The notes: generated by a model not told the origin, from the sequence alone. DNA of 64,000 bases from Lachnoclostridium sp. UBA1308 (GCA_002307215.1 DBTU01000055.1:34612-98611); one strand, 5' to 3'; shown: positions 26,865 through 36,596, counted from the first letter of the stretch. Made by a program: numbers and translations.

Positions 26865-27272
26865 TTATTCTTTAATAGATAAAAGTTCTTTGATTCTATT
26901 TTGATAATAATCTCCAAACATATATGTCTTGTTTCCATCCCACAGAACACTACCACCAAACACATAACCTTCTATCATATTACCCTCTTTATCTTTAAAA
27001 CTCAACCCTTGCACAGCATCTTTGGGTTTATCAAAAGACTTCAGAAGTGATATTGAATTAAAGTATTCCACCATTTTAGATAATACTTTTTGATCTGTTA
27101 TCTCACCATCTATGTAATCAGCATCACCATTATTGTAATTAACAAAGCTATATTCCATACTGTAAACTTCAGTTTTATCTAAATCAAATTTAAGACTAGT
27201 ACATTTAAAATATACTATGATTAGAATAATGACTAATATTATTGTTATAATTTTAACATTCCTTTTTTTCAT
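26865..27272 (-). CDS. Membrane-anchored protein of unknown function
   Basis: 135 residues from the ATG at 27272, with AAGGGG ten bases upstream; a longer frame to 27368 has no such site. One N-terminal membrane helix (IITIILVIILIIVYF) then a soluble domain of about 110 residues facing outward by the positive-inside rule (YVFGGSVLWDGNKTYMFGDYY near the end). I do not recognise the family. It lies 41 bp before the ATPase gene. Confidence 0.65.
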   Translation of the reverse strand: MKKRNVKIITIILVIILIIVYFKCTSLKFDLDKTEVYSMEYSFVNYNNGDADYIDGEITDQKVLSKMVEYFNSISLLKSFDKPKDAVQGLSFKDKEGNMIEGYVFGGSVLWDGNKTYMFGDYYQNRIKELLSIKE

Positions 27273-27451
27273 CAATTCACGCCCCTTAGCTTTGACATCA
27301 AAAACAAAAATTAAATATATGGTAATATTGTACAATATATCAAAAATGATTGCTATCAATATTTTCATACTTACTTATTGCCTATTACTAATATATTTGC
27401 TATATGTTCGCCGCTTCATTGTCTAAAAACCCCGTCACTAACCATCATATG

Positions 27452-27512
27452 TTTCAAGAAAACACAAAAATAGCGCAACCCACAGAAAGCCTTAGTTTTC
27501 CATGAATTGCGC
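27452..27512 (-). terminator. Terminator of efp; copy B of a duplicated terminator
   Basis: Hairpin with minus-strand arms GCGCAATTCATGGAAAA and TTTCTGTGGGTTGCGC followed by TATTTTTGTG. Homologous to copy A at 23448-23507. Confidence 0.85.
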
Positions 27513-27588
27513 TCATAAAATTCTTTTTAATATCAAATACCTACCCTTTGAATTAGTTTGTGACCGAGGATTACACAAGCACAAACTT

Positions 27589-27618
27589 CTAATGGCCCGC
27601 ATATATTTCGCGGGACTA
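27589..27618 (-). repeat. 3'-end hairpin repeat, efp copy
   Basis: Starts in the efp stop codon: TAGTCCCGCG, AAATATAT, GCGGGCCATTAG on the minus strand. The CCCGC/GCGGG stem pairs fully. Relatives follow argS and pheS. Confidence 0.7.
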
Positions 27619-28173
27619 AACTCTCTTTATATAATCGCCGGATCTGGTGTCGATAGATATCTTATCACCCTGCTCAACAAATAACGGTACATATACAGTT
27701 GCTCCGGTTTCAACAATTGCCGGCTTAGTAGCACCCTGTGCGGTATCACCCTTGAAACCGGGTTCTGTTTCATTAATTACAAGCTCTACAAACAACGGAG
27801 GCTCGATTGTGAAAACCTGTCCATTATGAGAAAGCATCTTAACCATTTCATTTTCTTTTACAAACTTAAGAGAATCTCCGATAGCTTCTCCAGCCATAGC
27901 GATCTGCTCATAATTATCTACGTTCATGAAATGGAATAGGTCACCATCAGAATATAGATATTGCATATCACTTCTTTCAATATGTGCCGACGGATATTTT
28001 TCTGTCGGACGGAATGTCTTCTCAACTACGCCGCCATTTTTGATATTCTTTAACTTTGTTCTTACAAATGCTGCGCCTTTGCCGGGTTTAACATGCTGGA
28101 ATTCTATGATCTGATATACCTGATTATCCATTTCAATTGTAATGCCGTTTCTAAAATCGCCTGCTGAAACCAT
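27616..28173 (-). CDS. efp: Elongation factor P
   Basis: Relieves ribosome stalling at polyproline. 185 residues with three beta-barrel domains: KOW-like N-terminal domain with the loop [16 protein letters not shown], whose Lys is the tip residue, then the two OB domains ending in [20 protein letters not shown] at 28173 with AAGGAGG upstream. Follows aroQ-pepP in the common Firmicutes order aroQ-pepP-efp. Confidence 0.97.
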   Translation of the reverse strand: MVSAGDFRNGITIEMDNQVYQIIEFQHVKPGKGAAFVRTKLKNIKNGGVVEKTFRPTEKYPSAHIERSDMQYLYSDGDLFHFMNVDNYEQIAMAGEAIGDSLKFVKENEMVKMLSHNGQVFTIEPPLFVELVINETEPGFKGDTAQGATKPAIVETGATVYVPLFVEQGDKISIDTRSGDYIKRV

Positions 28174-28265
28174 ACTATACAAATCCTCCTTAGATTGAAA
28201 CTACTCTTTAGTCTATAATAAGCTGTTATTTTTTGCAACTGTTTTTTTTCAATCCGAATATTGCT

Positions 28266-28379
28266 ATGTTACAGTTCAGCCATCAAAGAGATGTATCCGG
28301 ACTGGGAAAAATTGATTTCTATATGGAAACATTTCTTTCCCAGTCCTGTCACGCTCCTTATTAAGCTGAACTGTAACAT
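28266..28379. repeat. Nested inverted repeat between pepP and efp
   Basis: Outer 15-bp perfect arms (ATGTTACAGTTCAGC and its complement) and inner 11-bp perfect arms (GGACTGGGAAA and its complement) form a 114-bp palindromic unit. No clear target duplication and no T-run directly after it. Confidence 0.8.
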
Positions 28380-28387
28380 TGATATAC

Positions 28388-29458
28388 CTAAAGCTCGATT
28401 AACTCCTTCTTCGAATGGGTGAAGTTCTCACAGCCATCTTCGGTCACTGCCACCAGATCCTCGATCCGAACTCCGCCATAACCTTTGATATAGATTCCGG
28501 GTTCCACTGTCTCAATCATTCCGGGAAGTAAGATGCTTTCGTCCGACATATTAAGTCTGGGATTTTCGTGAACCTCTAGGCCAACACTGTGCCCAAGCCC
28601 ATGCCCGAAGCACCCTTCAAATCCTGCCTTATATATAATATCTCTTGCCACACGATCCACTTCACTGCCACGGTATCCTGCTTTAATAAATGAAAGAGCC
28701 TGCGTCTGTGCTTCTAATACAACTCGATATATTTCTCTTTGTCTCTCACTTGCTTTACCGATTACAATTGTTCTGGTCATATCAGAGCAGTAGCCTTCAT
28801 AGACACAGCCGAAATCCATCGTTACAAAGTCTCCGGCTTCAATTCTTTTCCTGGACGGGACTGCATGAGGCATTGATGAATTAAGGCCTGATGCGACGAT
28901 TGATGAAAAGCTTAAACCCTCTGCACCCCTCATTTTTAATAGGAATTCTATCTGGGCAGCTATCTCAAGTTCTGTCATACCGGGCTTAATAAAGTCAAGG
29001 ATTTCGGTAAATACCTGATCACCGATTTTCTCTGCTTTTTTAATATATTCTAATTCTTTTGCGGTTTTTATCCTTCGAAGCTGTGTAATCTCATTACCGA
29101 TCGGAACGAGTTCCTCTACTGCCAGCTTATCCTTTAAATTCTGATAGGTGGAATAGAGCATATCCTCTGCTTCAAAGCCGAGCCTCATAGGTTTATCGGT
29201 TCTGATCAAATCGTTCAGCACCTCTTCATAGCCGCCGCTTCCAATGGTTATGATCTCATAGCCCTCTGCTTCATGCTCTGCTTGAATGGTATATCGAAAA
29301 TCTGTTACCAAGGTATGCCGATTCCCTGAGATGTAAAGATATCCTGTCGCTCCTGCAAAGCCACTGATATAACGTATATTATTTCCGTTAGAGATCAGCA
29401 TAGCGTCAAGGGTAAGCTTTTGTAGGAGATTTATTATTTTCTTATAGTTGTCCATCAT
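28388..29458 (-). CDS. pepP: M24-family Xaa-Pro peptidase
   Basis: 356 residues. A creatinase-like N-terminal domain precedes the pita-bread catalytic domain with metal ligands in VTMDFGCVYEGYCSDMTRT (two Asp), HGLGHSVGLEVHE (His), MIETVEPGIYI (Glu) and GGVRIEDLVAV (Glu). Cleaves proline-containing peptides in the cytosol. Two adjacent ATGs at the start. Lies between aroQ and efp; whether aminopeptidase or dipeptidase cannot be settled from sequence. Confidence 0.93.
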   Translation of the reverse strand: MMDNYKKIINLLQKLTLDAMLISNGNNIRYISGFAGATGYLYISGNRHTLVTDFRYTIQAEHEAEGYEIITIGSGGYEEVLNDLIRTDKPMRLGFEAEDMLYSTYQNLKDKLAVEELVPIGNEITQLRRIKTAKELEYIKKAEKIGDQVFTEILDFIKPGMTELEIAAQIEFLLKMRGAEGLSFSSIVASGLNSSMPHAVPSRKRIEAGDFVTMDFGCVYEGYCSDMTRTIVIGKASERQREIYRVVLEAQTQALSFIKAGYRGSEVDRVARDIIYKAGFEGCFGHGLGHSVGLEVHENPRLNMSDESILLPGMIETVEPGIYIKGYGGVRIEDLVAVTEDGCENFTHSKKELIEL

Positions 29459-29480
29459 ATAAAACCTTGCTTTCTCTTAA

Positions 29481-29918
29481 TTACTGTGCCTGTATATTCA
29501 GAATTGCATCAACCGCCAGAAGGTAACCCTGAAGCCCCAAGCCTGCGATCTGGCCTGTACATACAGGAGCGGTAACCGAAACATGTCGAAATTCTTCTCG
29601 CTGATGAATATTGGAGATATGTACCTCGATTATTGGAGCGGTGATGGACGCAAGTGCATCCCGTATTGCATAACTGTAATGAGTATAAGCACCGGGATTA
29701 ATGATGATGCCCTCCACCTTATCATGATATGCCTTTTGAATCCGATCAATAATCTCACCTTCACTGTTGCTTTGAAAGGTTTCAATTATAATATCAGCTA
29801 CTTTAGCCTTCTCCTCAAGCAAACCCAGCAAATGGTTGAAATCCTTGGTTCCATAAATACCTTTTTCTCTTATTCCGAGAAAATTTAAATTTGGTCCGTT
29901 AATAACTAAGATTTTCAT
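29481..29918 (-). CDS. aroQ: Type II 3-dehydroquinate dehydratase
   Basis: 145 residues beginning ILVINGPNLNFLGIREKGIYG, with INPGAYTHYSYAIRDAL and the active-site region IEVHISNIHQREEFRHVS. Dehydrates 3-dehydroquinate in the shikimate pathway, together with aroE and aroK of this window. Start follows AAGGGAG; a small hairpin (GCCGCCAAAGGTGGC) lies just upstream. Confidence 0.97.
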   Translation of the reverse strand: MKILVINGPNLNFLGIREKGIYGTKDFNHLLGLLEEKAKVADIIIETFQSNSEGEIIDRIQKAYHDKVEGIIINPGAYTHYSYAIRDALASITAPIIEVHISNIHQREEFRHVSVTAPVCTGQIAGLGLQGYLLAVDAILNIQAQ

Positions 29919-30074
29919 AATCGCTCCCTTTTGCCACCTTTGGCGGCTCTCTAATCAGAGTAGTGAATTGCTATATCCTTCACACTGCACCCACCTGTTT
30001 ATCAAATATGTAACTACAAACCAATTCCATTAAATTACATTTTTGAGTACTTATTATAGCTTGCAACCTGATTA

Positions 30075-30608
30075 TTAATAAATCTGTTTCAAATATGCTT
30101 CCATGATATAAGCCACTATTTCATCTATTGTCTTATCATCTGTAGCAATTATCTTTTGTGCGGCCGCTTCATAAATAGGAGTTCTTTTACTTAGTAGCCG
30201 CTCCACCTTCCGGTCCAGCTCGTCCCCCATTAACAGCGGTCTTGACGTATCGCCATTTAATCTCTTCAGCGTGGTCTCCTTAGAGGCATTCAGGAATACA
30301 ACATAACCCATTTCCTTAAGCAGTCCGGAATTTTGCTCTCGAAGTGGCAATCCTCCTCCGGTGGAAAGCACGGTCTGATTCAAACTTCGTGAGATTTCTT
30401 TCAGAAAATCCGTCTCCAAGTTACGGAAATATTCCTCACCTCGAACCGTGAAAATATGGCTTATGGTGTCCCCTGCTCTTTGTTCCAGTAGCTGATCCGT
30501 ATCACTGAATTGATAGGATAGCCGCTCCGCCAGCCGTTTACCCACTGTGGTCTTGCCGGAGCCCATGAATCCGATTAATATTATGTTATGCTTACTTATT
30601 GAACCCAT
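30075..30608 (-). CDS. aroK: Shikimate kinase
   Basis: 177 residues with P-loop IGFMGSGKTTVGKRLA, the shikimate-binding DTDQLLEQRAG and GEEYFRNLE, and STGGGLPLRE. ATG at 30608 is six bases from GAGG; the gene overlaps the end of the YqeG gene by 17 bp, so the two are translationally coupled. Third shikimate enzyme in the window. Confidence 0.96.
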   Translation of the reverse strand: MGSISKHNIILIGFMGSGKTTVGKRLAERLSYQFSDTDQLLEQRAGDTISHIFTVRGEEYFRNLETDFLKEISRSLNQTVLSTGGGLPLREQNSGLLKEMGYVVFLNASKETTLKRLNGDTSRPLLMGDELDRKVERLLSKRTPIYEAAAQKIIATDDKTIDEIVAYIMEAYLKQIY

Positions 30609-31134
30609 CCCGTTCCTCATTCCTACTTAACTTTTCCTTTGCCAGATCCCTCCGATAGAAATAAAGTACAATCCTTTCCAGTTTGCGTTTTAATACAATC
30701 TGAATTTCTTCTTTGGGATGAATGGGTTTTACCAGATAAGTCAACATTCCGACACGATTTGCACCATATACATCGGTAAAAATCTGATCCCCTACAAAGA
30801 CGGTATTGCTAATCTGAGTGCCCATAATTTTACATGCCTTAATATAATTCTTTGTGGCGGGCTTATTTGCTTTGAAAATATAATTTGTCCCTATATCCTT
30901 ATTAAATCTACTCACTCTCATTTCACTGTTATTCGAGATCAGACAGGTCTGAAAACCAATTGTTTTAAGTCTTGCCAACAGCTCTTTCGCTCTGGGTGTC
31001 GCATCGGCTCCATGCTTTACCAGTGTATTATCAATATCATATAGAATCCCACGATATCCATTTGCATACAGCTTCTCGTAATCAATGTCATAGGATGAGG
31101 GTGCCAGTCTTTTCGGATAAAATTTGCGAAACAT
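30592..31134 (-). CDS. yqeG: YqeG-family HAD phosphatase
   Basis: 180 residues of the HAD IIIA type: ILYDIDNTLVKHGAD as motif I, LISNN as motif II, KPATKNYIKAC with motif III Lys and FVGDQIFTDVYGANR as motif IV. ATG at 31134 follows GGAG by seven bases. In many Firmicutes this gene sits beside shikimate or yqeH genes. Substrate unknown. Confidence 0.92.
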   Translation of the reverse strand: MFRKFYPKRLAPSSYDIDYEKLYANGYRGILYDIDNTLVKHGADATPRAKELLARLKTIGFQTCLISNNSEMRVSRFNKDIGTNYIFKANKPATKNYIKACKIMGTQISNTVFVGDQIFTDVYGANRVGMLTYLVKPIHPKEEIQIVLKRKLERIVLYFYRRDLAKEKLSRNEERDGFNK

Positions 31135-31243
31135 ATTTCGTCTCCTATTCAATATTGAATTATGTTTTCATTATAGCAACCGAAATATGAATTCACAAGA
31201 AAAATCTATATTTATCCACGGGGAAAACAGATAGCTCTTGTGC

Positions 31244-31678
31244 TCAGTGCGGGATATCCGCCGTACAGCTCGGACATTTTGTTGCCTTGTTATTGATATC
31301 TGTAAAGCAAAAAGGACATGGCTTTGTGGTCACCGGTGCTATCGGTTCAGGCTTCTTTAGTTTATTAATCCATTTTACAACGATAAAAACGACAAACGCC
31401 ATAATTAGGAAATTTATGACTCCCGATATGAACAACCCATAGCTTATGACCGGAGCTCCTGCCTTTGTCGCAGCATCCAGTGAAGCATACTTTCCTCCGT
31501 CAAGAGCAATAAACCAGTTTGTAAAATCAACCCTACTGGTTATGATACTTAACAGCGGCATAATCACATCGCTAACCAATGAGCTCACCAGCGTACTGAA
31601 GGCCCCTCCGATAATGATACCGACAGCCAAATCGATCATATTACCCTTTAATGCGAATTGTTTAAACTCCTTTAGCAT
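31244..31678 (-). CDS. mscL: Large-conductance mechanosensitive channel with C-terminal zinc ribbon
   Basis: 144 residues. The MscL core has FKQFALKGNMIDLAVGIIIGGAFSTLV as first membrane helix (in part) and NFLIMAFVVFIVVKWINKL as the second. Beyond the usual cytoplasmic helix a double CxxC knuckle, CPFCFTDINNKATKCPSC, ends the protein; this tail is seen in several Firmicutes MscL proteins and probably binds zinc. Opens under membrane tension to release solutes. Single gene. Confidence 0.95.
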   Translation of the reverse strand: MLKEFKQFALKGNMIDLAVGIIIGGAFSTLVSSLVSDVIMPLLSIITSRVDFTNWFIALDGGKYASLDAATKAGAPVISYGLFISGVINFLIMAFVVFIVVKWINKLKKPEPIAPVTTKPCPFCFTDINNKATKCPSCTADIPH

Positions 31679-31774
31679 AGTTCCTCCTTGAATTTATTAT
31701 TGGTACAACTCATCAACCCAATCATGTAAGTATTTTTAAAGTCTTCCCAACACTTATATAGGAATATGCATCCT

Positions 31775-32144
31775 CTATGTATTGGTATTATGGTCCAGAT
31801 AGGTTTTTATTATGCTTAATACCTCCATCGTACAGTCCACAATATTGTTACATTTGTAGTTATTGTCAGTAGAAAAAAATCCATAATATCCCCAGGGATC
31901 TTTCGTCTGGGTTCCATAATTCCGGAAGCCGTCTGAATTTCTCTGACTTATAAGCCACTCCATCGTTTCCTCCGGATATTCTTTCGTACCCAGGAACTGA
32001 TTGATATACTTTATTGTATGAAACCAACGTCTTGTCTACTTCGTAACAAATATTCCCGGAAGTTTATCAAGTGACTTGTCCCAGGATATTCGCACCAGTC
32101 GAACATTTTTTTGCAAATGATTAAAATAATTCTTTTGTCAGCAT
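31775..32144 (-). pseudogene. Broken gene of unknown family
   Basis: A good start exists (ATG at 32144, GGAGG six bases upstream) but the frame stops after seven codons. One base shift near 32122 restores a frame that runs NHLQKNVRLVRISWDKSLDKL, meets a TAG at 32038-32040, and continues RRWFHTIKYINQFLG through EWLISQRNSDGF to the stop at 31775. Two lesions in about 120 codons argue for decay. The tail (GYYGFFSTDNNYKCNNIVDCTMEVL, in part) is not one I can assign. Confidence 0.7.
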
Positions 32145-32256
32145 TCTCTACCTCCAAGAAATATTAGATAGTCATATTTTACCACCCGTTTAGGCTATAG
32201 CGCAAGAATAATGCAAGAATATGTTACTCACGGTTTGAATACAATATATGGTTCTT

Positions 32257-32814
32257 TCACTCCTCCGAAATATGCTTTTCATAAACTGCACAGTCATAGA
32301 AGGTTCCGTCTCGTCGCAGTCCTACATGATATTCATATTTTGCAAAATGCATTCCTGCCTTCTGCATGACCCTTCCTGAGGCGACATTTTGTGTATCGTG
32401 CTTTGCCTGTATTTGCTGATAACCCACGTCATTGAACAAATAATGCAGCACCGCCAGGAGAGCCTCCGTCATAATACCGCGGCTCCAGTAGGCCTTACCG
32501 ATACAGTAGCCGACCTCACAGGACATGGACGAATCGTTAGATATCTCGACACTGATCGAGCCGATTGCTATATTTCTGACCTGTAAGGTAATTGCCCATA
32601 CATAAGAATTACCAACCTCATATTGATTGACCCATTGAATAATTCTGCTTCGTGAGGCTTCTACATCCTTATGAGGACCCCATAACAGATATTTGCATAC
32701 CTCGGGATCCTTCGCCCAATTATCAAACATATCCTCTGCATCCTCTTTACAAAATCTTCGCAGTAATAAGCGCACCGTTTCAATTGACTGTGTCCCTTTA
32801 TGTTGTATCAGCAT
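32257..32814 (-). CDS. GNAT acetyltransferase, RimJ/RimL type
   Basis: 185 residues: IETVRLLLRRFCKEDAEDMF at the start, VGYCIGKAYWSRGIMTEALLAVLHYLF with the acetyl-CoA loop, and HDTQNVASGRVMQKAGM. These match acetyltransferases acting on ribosomal-protein N-termini or small molecules; the substrate is unknown. It stands alone on the minus strand. Confidence 0.9.
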   Translation of the reverse strand: MLIQHKGTQSIETVRLLLRRFCKEDAEDMFDNWAKDPEVCKYLLWGPHKDVEASRSRIIQWVNQYEVGNSYVWAITLQVRNIAIGSISVEISNDSSMSCEVGYCIGKAYWSRGIMTEALLAVLHYLFNDVGYQQIQAKHDTQNVASGRVMQKAGMHFAKYEYHVGLRRDGTFYDCAVYEKHISEE

Positions 32815-32997
32815 CTACTCACCCTCCTGAAAAATGCTTATACAAGGACAACACGATTTATTCCTATAGATATGAAACAGCCAATCCTAATTACGGACTT
32901 ATGATTTATAATTGGTGGGTGCATCCCAATGCGTACTCTGTTCGATATGCGGAGCGGTTTTATTAAATAGGCCGCAATTCCTCGCTAAATAAAAATC

Positions 32998-33038
32998 GGC
33001 AGGAGGTTATCATGGTTTTACCACCTTAACCGCCTGCC
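32998..33038 (-). terminator. Terminator of pheST
   Basis: Arms GGCAGGCGGTTA and TAACCTCCTGCC (one mismatch) followed on the minus strand by GATTTTTATTT, 84 bp after pheT. Confidence 0.8.
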
Positions 33039-33121
33039 ATATTACTTTTATCCATCAAATATTATTTATTGTATCTCAAATATTATTCAATGCATCTCTA
33101 ATATTTCTATTGTACCTCTTA

Positions 33122-35506
33122 TTACTTTCTGATTTCAAGACCTTCCGTACCCAAGATTGTCAGCAGTTCATCCACTATTGTCTGTATTTCCTGACCCTCC
33201 AGAGTTTTTTCCATTGATCCGAATTCCAAACGGACAGTTACACTCTTCTTACCGGGGAGCAACTTTTCATCCTCGAATACATCAATCAAACGAAAGCTTT
33301 GTAGATACGGCGACTTATATTCCCCGATTAATCTAACGATAGCTTCATAACGCAGTGTTTTATCGGCAATCAGACTTATATCGTAGGAGACTCCCGGATA
33401 CCTGGAAACCTCGGTATAGTGTAGTCCTTCTGCCACTGCCTTTTCAAGATTTTCAATATCAATCTCTGCAAATGCAACATTCAGTTTCTTGTCAATCTTA
33501 TTCCTTACTCTGGAACAAAGAACAGAAAAATATCCAATCTCCTCACCCTTAAGAATAACAGCTGCACTATTAACCGGATGCACATAATTATATTTCGACA
33601 GTTCTTCTTTTTCTTGAAATGTGGGAGCTGTATTCTTTATTGCGGCTACCAGCTGTTCAATAATTTCTTTACATCTATAATATACTTCCTTTTCTGTGAG
33701 CTTCTTACTTGCTATGATAAAACCAAGACGTTTACGCTCATCACAGAGTCCATCCGGTCTTAAGCCGTTAGCAACACGTCCGATTTCATACATTCCCATT
33801 TCCGGATAATTATCCACATTCCTTGCCACAAAGCCTAAAAGGCTTGGAATTATCGTGGAACGAATTGTATCATTTTCGGCTGTCACTGAATTAATAATAC
33901 GGACATTCGGGTCGGTGAGGAGACCAAGCTCCTTATTCGTCTTACTTTCATACCAGATATAACTGTGAACCTCGTTCATTGCATAACGCTCGGTTAATAT
34001 CTGCTTCATACGGTATTCATTATCTCTTTCCACACTATGGCGTACCGGAGTTAAAAAGCTCTTGGTAGAACCGATATCAAAATTATCATAGCCGTATATT
34101 CTGGTAATCTCTTCAATAATATCAGCCTTAATCGTAACATCCTTGGTCGCTCTCCAACTGGGAACCACCAGACGGAAGAAATCTTTGTTACGCGTAACCG
34201 CGAAGCCGAGTGCTGTCAATGTCTTCTCAATCTGATCGGAAGAAATGTCAATACCCGTATATTTGTCTACATATGCTTTATCAAATTCTATGTTGATTGT
34301 ATCATAATGCTTGACATAACAGTCCGTCAGGGAGGAGGTTATCTTCACACCCGGATCGATATCCGTCAGAATTTTTACGAAACGCTCAATAGCCGGAACC
34401 GTAAGCTCCGGATCAATTGTTTTCTCATATCTTGCACTCGCATCGGTCCGAAGTCCCAGACGTGTACTGGATTTGCGGACGGATACAGCGTCAAAATTCG
34501 CAGATTCAAGCAATACACAGTCGGTATTGTCCGTAATCTCGGAAAGCTCTCCTCCCATGATTCCGGCGATAGCAACCGGTTCTTTCTCATCACAGATCAG
34601 CAAGGTATCATTATCAATACTTCGCATTGTGCCATCAAGTGTCTTAAATTCCACCTGTTCCGAATAAGTCTTTACGCGGATTTTACTCACCTTCGCGTTA
34701 TCAAAAGCATGCATCGGTTGGCCAAGCTCCATCATCAGGTAATTTGTAAGATCGGCAAGTAGATTGATTGGTCTCATGCCGCAGTAGGTCAGACGAATCT
34801 TCATATTAATCGGAGATTTCTTCGCATTAATATTACCGATCGTAATGCAGCTATAACGATACGTCTTATCAATATTATCAATCTTTACATCCACCGAAGG
34901 CAGCTCCTTATAGATGCTGGTATTAACCACCTCAAGCGGAATCAACGGTCTCTCCGTCAGTACTGCGATTTCTCTTGCAATTCCATAATGCCCCCAAAGG
35001 TCAGGGCGATTGGTTAAGGATTTATTATCCACCTCAAATACGGTATCCTCTATATTCATAAAGGACTTGATATCAGTACCAAGCGGATACGTATCATCAA
35101 GCATCATAAGCCCGGAATGATCGTCACTGACGCCCAGTTCCTTCTCAGAACAGCACATACCATGGCTGATTTCTCCTGCAATTTTTGCCTCCTTAATCTC
35201 AAGATCTCCAACCTGCCCGCCAAGCTTTGCAAAAGGAACAATCGCTCCGACAAATACATTAGGTGCTCCGCAGACACAGTCCACTACTTCGGACCCGATA
35301 TCAACCTTCACCAAATGAAGCTTCTTAGAATTTGGATGGTCCTTTATTTCAATAATCTTACCTACAACAACATCCTTAATATTCTTACCGTACTCATAGA
35401 TATCTTCTACCTCTGCGGTAGATAACGTAAATCTTCCGATTAATTCTTTTAAATTAACCCCGGACAGATCCGTGAATTCTGAAATCCAATTCATTGATAT
35501 GAACAT
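33122..35506 (-). CDS. pheT: Phenylalanyl-tRNA synthetase beta subunit
   Basis: 794 residues, normal length. Domains in order: EMAP-like tRNA-binding domain (VVVGKIIEIKDHPNSKKLHLVKVDIG in part), B3/B4 editing domain (DNKSLTNRPDLWGHYGIAREI in part), B5, the catalytic-like core (RTDASARYEKTIDP, EVHSYIWYE) and the C-terminal FDX-ACB domain. Works as an alpha2-beta2 enzyme with PheS, 45 bp upstream, under the same T-box. Confidence 0.97.
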   Translation of the reverse strand: MFISMNWISEFTDLSGVNLKELIGRFTLSTAEVEDIYEYGKNIKDVVVGKIIEIKDHPNSKKLHLVKVDIGSEVVDCVCGAPNVFVGAIVPFAKLGGQVGDLEIKEAKIAGEISHGMCCSEKELGVSDDHSGLMMLDDTYPLGTDIKSFMNIEDTVFEVDNKSLTNRPDLWGHYGIAREIAVLTERPLIPLEVVNTSIYKELPSVDVKIDNIDKTYRYSCITIGNINAKKSPINMKIRLTYCGMRPINLLADLTNYLMMELGQPMHAFDNAKVSKIRVKTYSEQVEFKTLDGTMRSIDNDTLLICDEKEPVAIAGIMGGELSEITDNTDCVLLESANFDAVSVRKSSTRLGLRTDASARYEKTIDPELTVPAIERFVKILTDIDPGVKITSSLTDCYVKHYDTINIEFDKAYVDKYTGIDISSDQIEKTLTALGFAVTRNKDFFRLVVPSWRATKDVTIKADIIEEITRIYGYDNFDIGSTKSFLTPVRHSVERDNEYRMKQILTERYAMNEVHSYIWYESKTNKELGLLTDPNVRIINSVTAENDTIRSTIIPSLLGFVARNVDNYPEMGMYEIGRVANGLRPDGLCDERKRLGFIIASKKLTEKEVYYRCKEIIEQLVAAIKNTAPTFQEKEELSKYNYVHPVNSAAVILKGEEIGYFSVLCSRVRNKIDKKLNVAFAEIDIENLEKAVAEGLHYTEVSRYPGVSYDISLIADKTLRYEAIVRLIGEYKSPYLQSFRLIDVFEDEKLLPGKKSVTVRLEFGSMEKTLEGQEIQTIVDELLTILGTEGLEIRK

Positions 35507-35522
35507 GTTCTATATCCTCCAT

Positions 35523-35553
35523 TCATGGTTCGCATGCTTTTACAAGACTATTT
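35523..35553 (-). repeat. 3'-end hairpin repeat, pheS copy
   Basis: Minus strand TAAATAGTCTTGTAAAAG then CATGCGAACCATGA, beginning in the pheS stop codon. Same element as after argS and efp, with a weaker stem. Confidence 0.65.
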
Positions 35554-36592
35554 ATACCGTAAATTGCTTTAACTGCTTTAAGCTGCCACTGTTAAATAAC
35601 CGTATATCTTTAATGTTAAATTTCATCATCGCAAGTCTGGTAAGACCAAGGCCAAACGCAAAGCCGGTATACTTATCCGGATCAATTCCACCCAGACGCA
35701 GTACATTCGGATGAATCATACCGCAAGGTAAAAGCTCGAGCCAACCTGAATTCTTGCAGGTCGGACAGCCGACACCACCACAGATTGAACAGTTGATATC
35801 AAGCTCAAAGCCCGGCTCCACGAACGGGAAGAAGCCCGGTCGTAAGCGTACCTTAACATCTCTTTGAAAAACTTCGGTTAAGAGTACCTTCATGAAGTAA
35901 ATCAGGTTAGAAATCGATATGTCATCACCAATCATCATTCCTTCCAGTTGAAAGAAGGTATTCTCATGACAGGCATCAATATTCTCATTACGAAAGCATC
36001 TTCCAGGGAATAAAACCTTGAGCGGCTCGCCCGTCTTGGGAGCTCCGTACTTTTTCATAATTGCATTCTGTGCTGCAGAGGTATGGGTCTTAAGGAGCTG
36101 ACCGTTATCCAAATAATACGTATCTGTCATATCTCTTGCCGGATGGTTTTTCGGGATATTTACACCCTCGAAGTTATTAAATTCAGTTTGGATTTCAAGG
36201 CCGTCTTCCACAATAAAGCCCATTGTCTTAAAGATATCCTCGATCTGCTTCTGAACAATTGTAATCGGGTGCATTGCACCAACCGGTTTATCAGACGGAA
36301 TCGAATAGTCAAAGCGTTCCGCATTCTCTAACTCCTTCTGATATTCTCTTTCTTCCAGGACTTTTTGATAATCCACAATTGCCTTCTCGATCTCATTCTT
36401 CAGCATATTCACCTGCATACCGGCAGTCTTTTTTGCTTCGGCATCGAGGTTATGGAGATCCTTGAGTGCTTCTGTCACAAGCCCTTTTTTCCCAAGGAAG
36501 GCCACTCTGATTCGTTCCAGTTCATCCTTCATTTCGGCCAAATTCAGTTCTTCCTTAAATTGTACCTTAATTCTTTCCAGATTTTCTAACAT
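35552..36592 (-). CDS. pheS: Phenylalanyl-tRNA synthetase alpha subunit
   Basis: 346 residues: N-terminal coiled coil, then the class II catalytic core with HPITIVQKQIEDIFKTMGF, HPARDMTDTYYLDN, motif 2 LFPGRCFRNENIDACHE, and motif 3 GFAFGLGLTRLAMMKFNI. ATG at 36592 follows AAAGGAGG. Expression is likely controlled by the T-box upstream, and the ribosome binding site is itself the last unit of a tandem hairpin array. Confidence 0.97.
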   Translation of the reverse strand: MLENLERIKVQFKEELNLAEMKDELERIRVAFLGKKGLVTEALKDLHNLDAEAKKTAGMQVNMLKNEIEKAIVDYQKVLEEREYQKELENAERFDYSIPSDKPVGAMHPITIVQKQIEDIFKTMGFIVEDGLEIQTEFNNFEGVNIPKNHPARDMTDTYYLDNGQLLKTHTSAAQNAIMKKYGAPKTGEPLKVLFPGRCFRNENIDACHENTFFQLEGMMIGDDISISNLIYFMKVLLTEVFQRDVKVRLRPGFFPFVEPGFELDINCSICGGVGCPTCKNSGWLELLPCGMIHPNVLRLGGIDPDKYTGFAFGLGLTRLAMMKFNIKDIRLFNSGSLKQLKQFTV

Positions 36593-36596
36593 AACA

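Noticed and set aside
25966..27272. Defence module of ATPase plus membrane protein
   Set aside because: There is no nuclease, toxin or other effector with it, and the membrane protein has no known defence signature.
32652..32966. Plus-strand 104-residue frame
   Set aside because: It is the reverse of the acetyltransferase gene over half its length and has no family signature.
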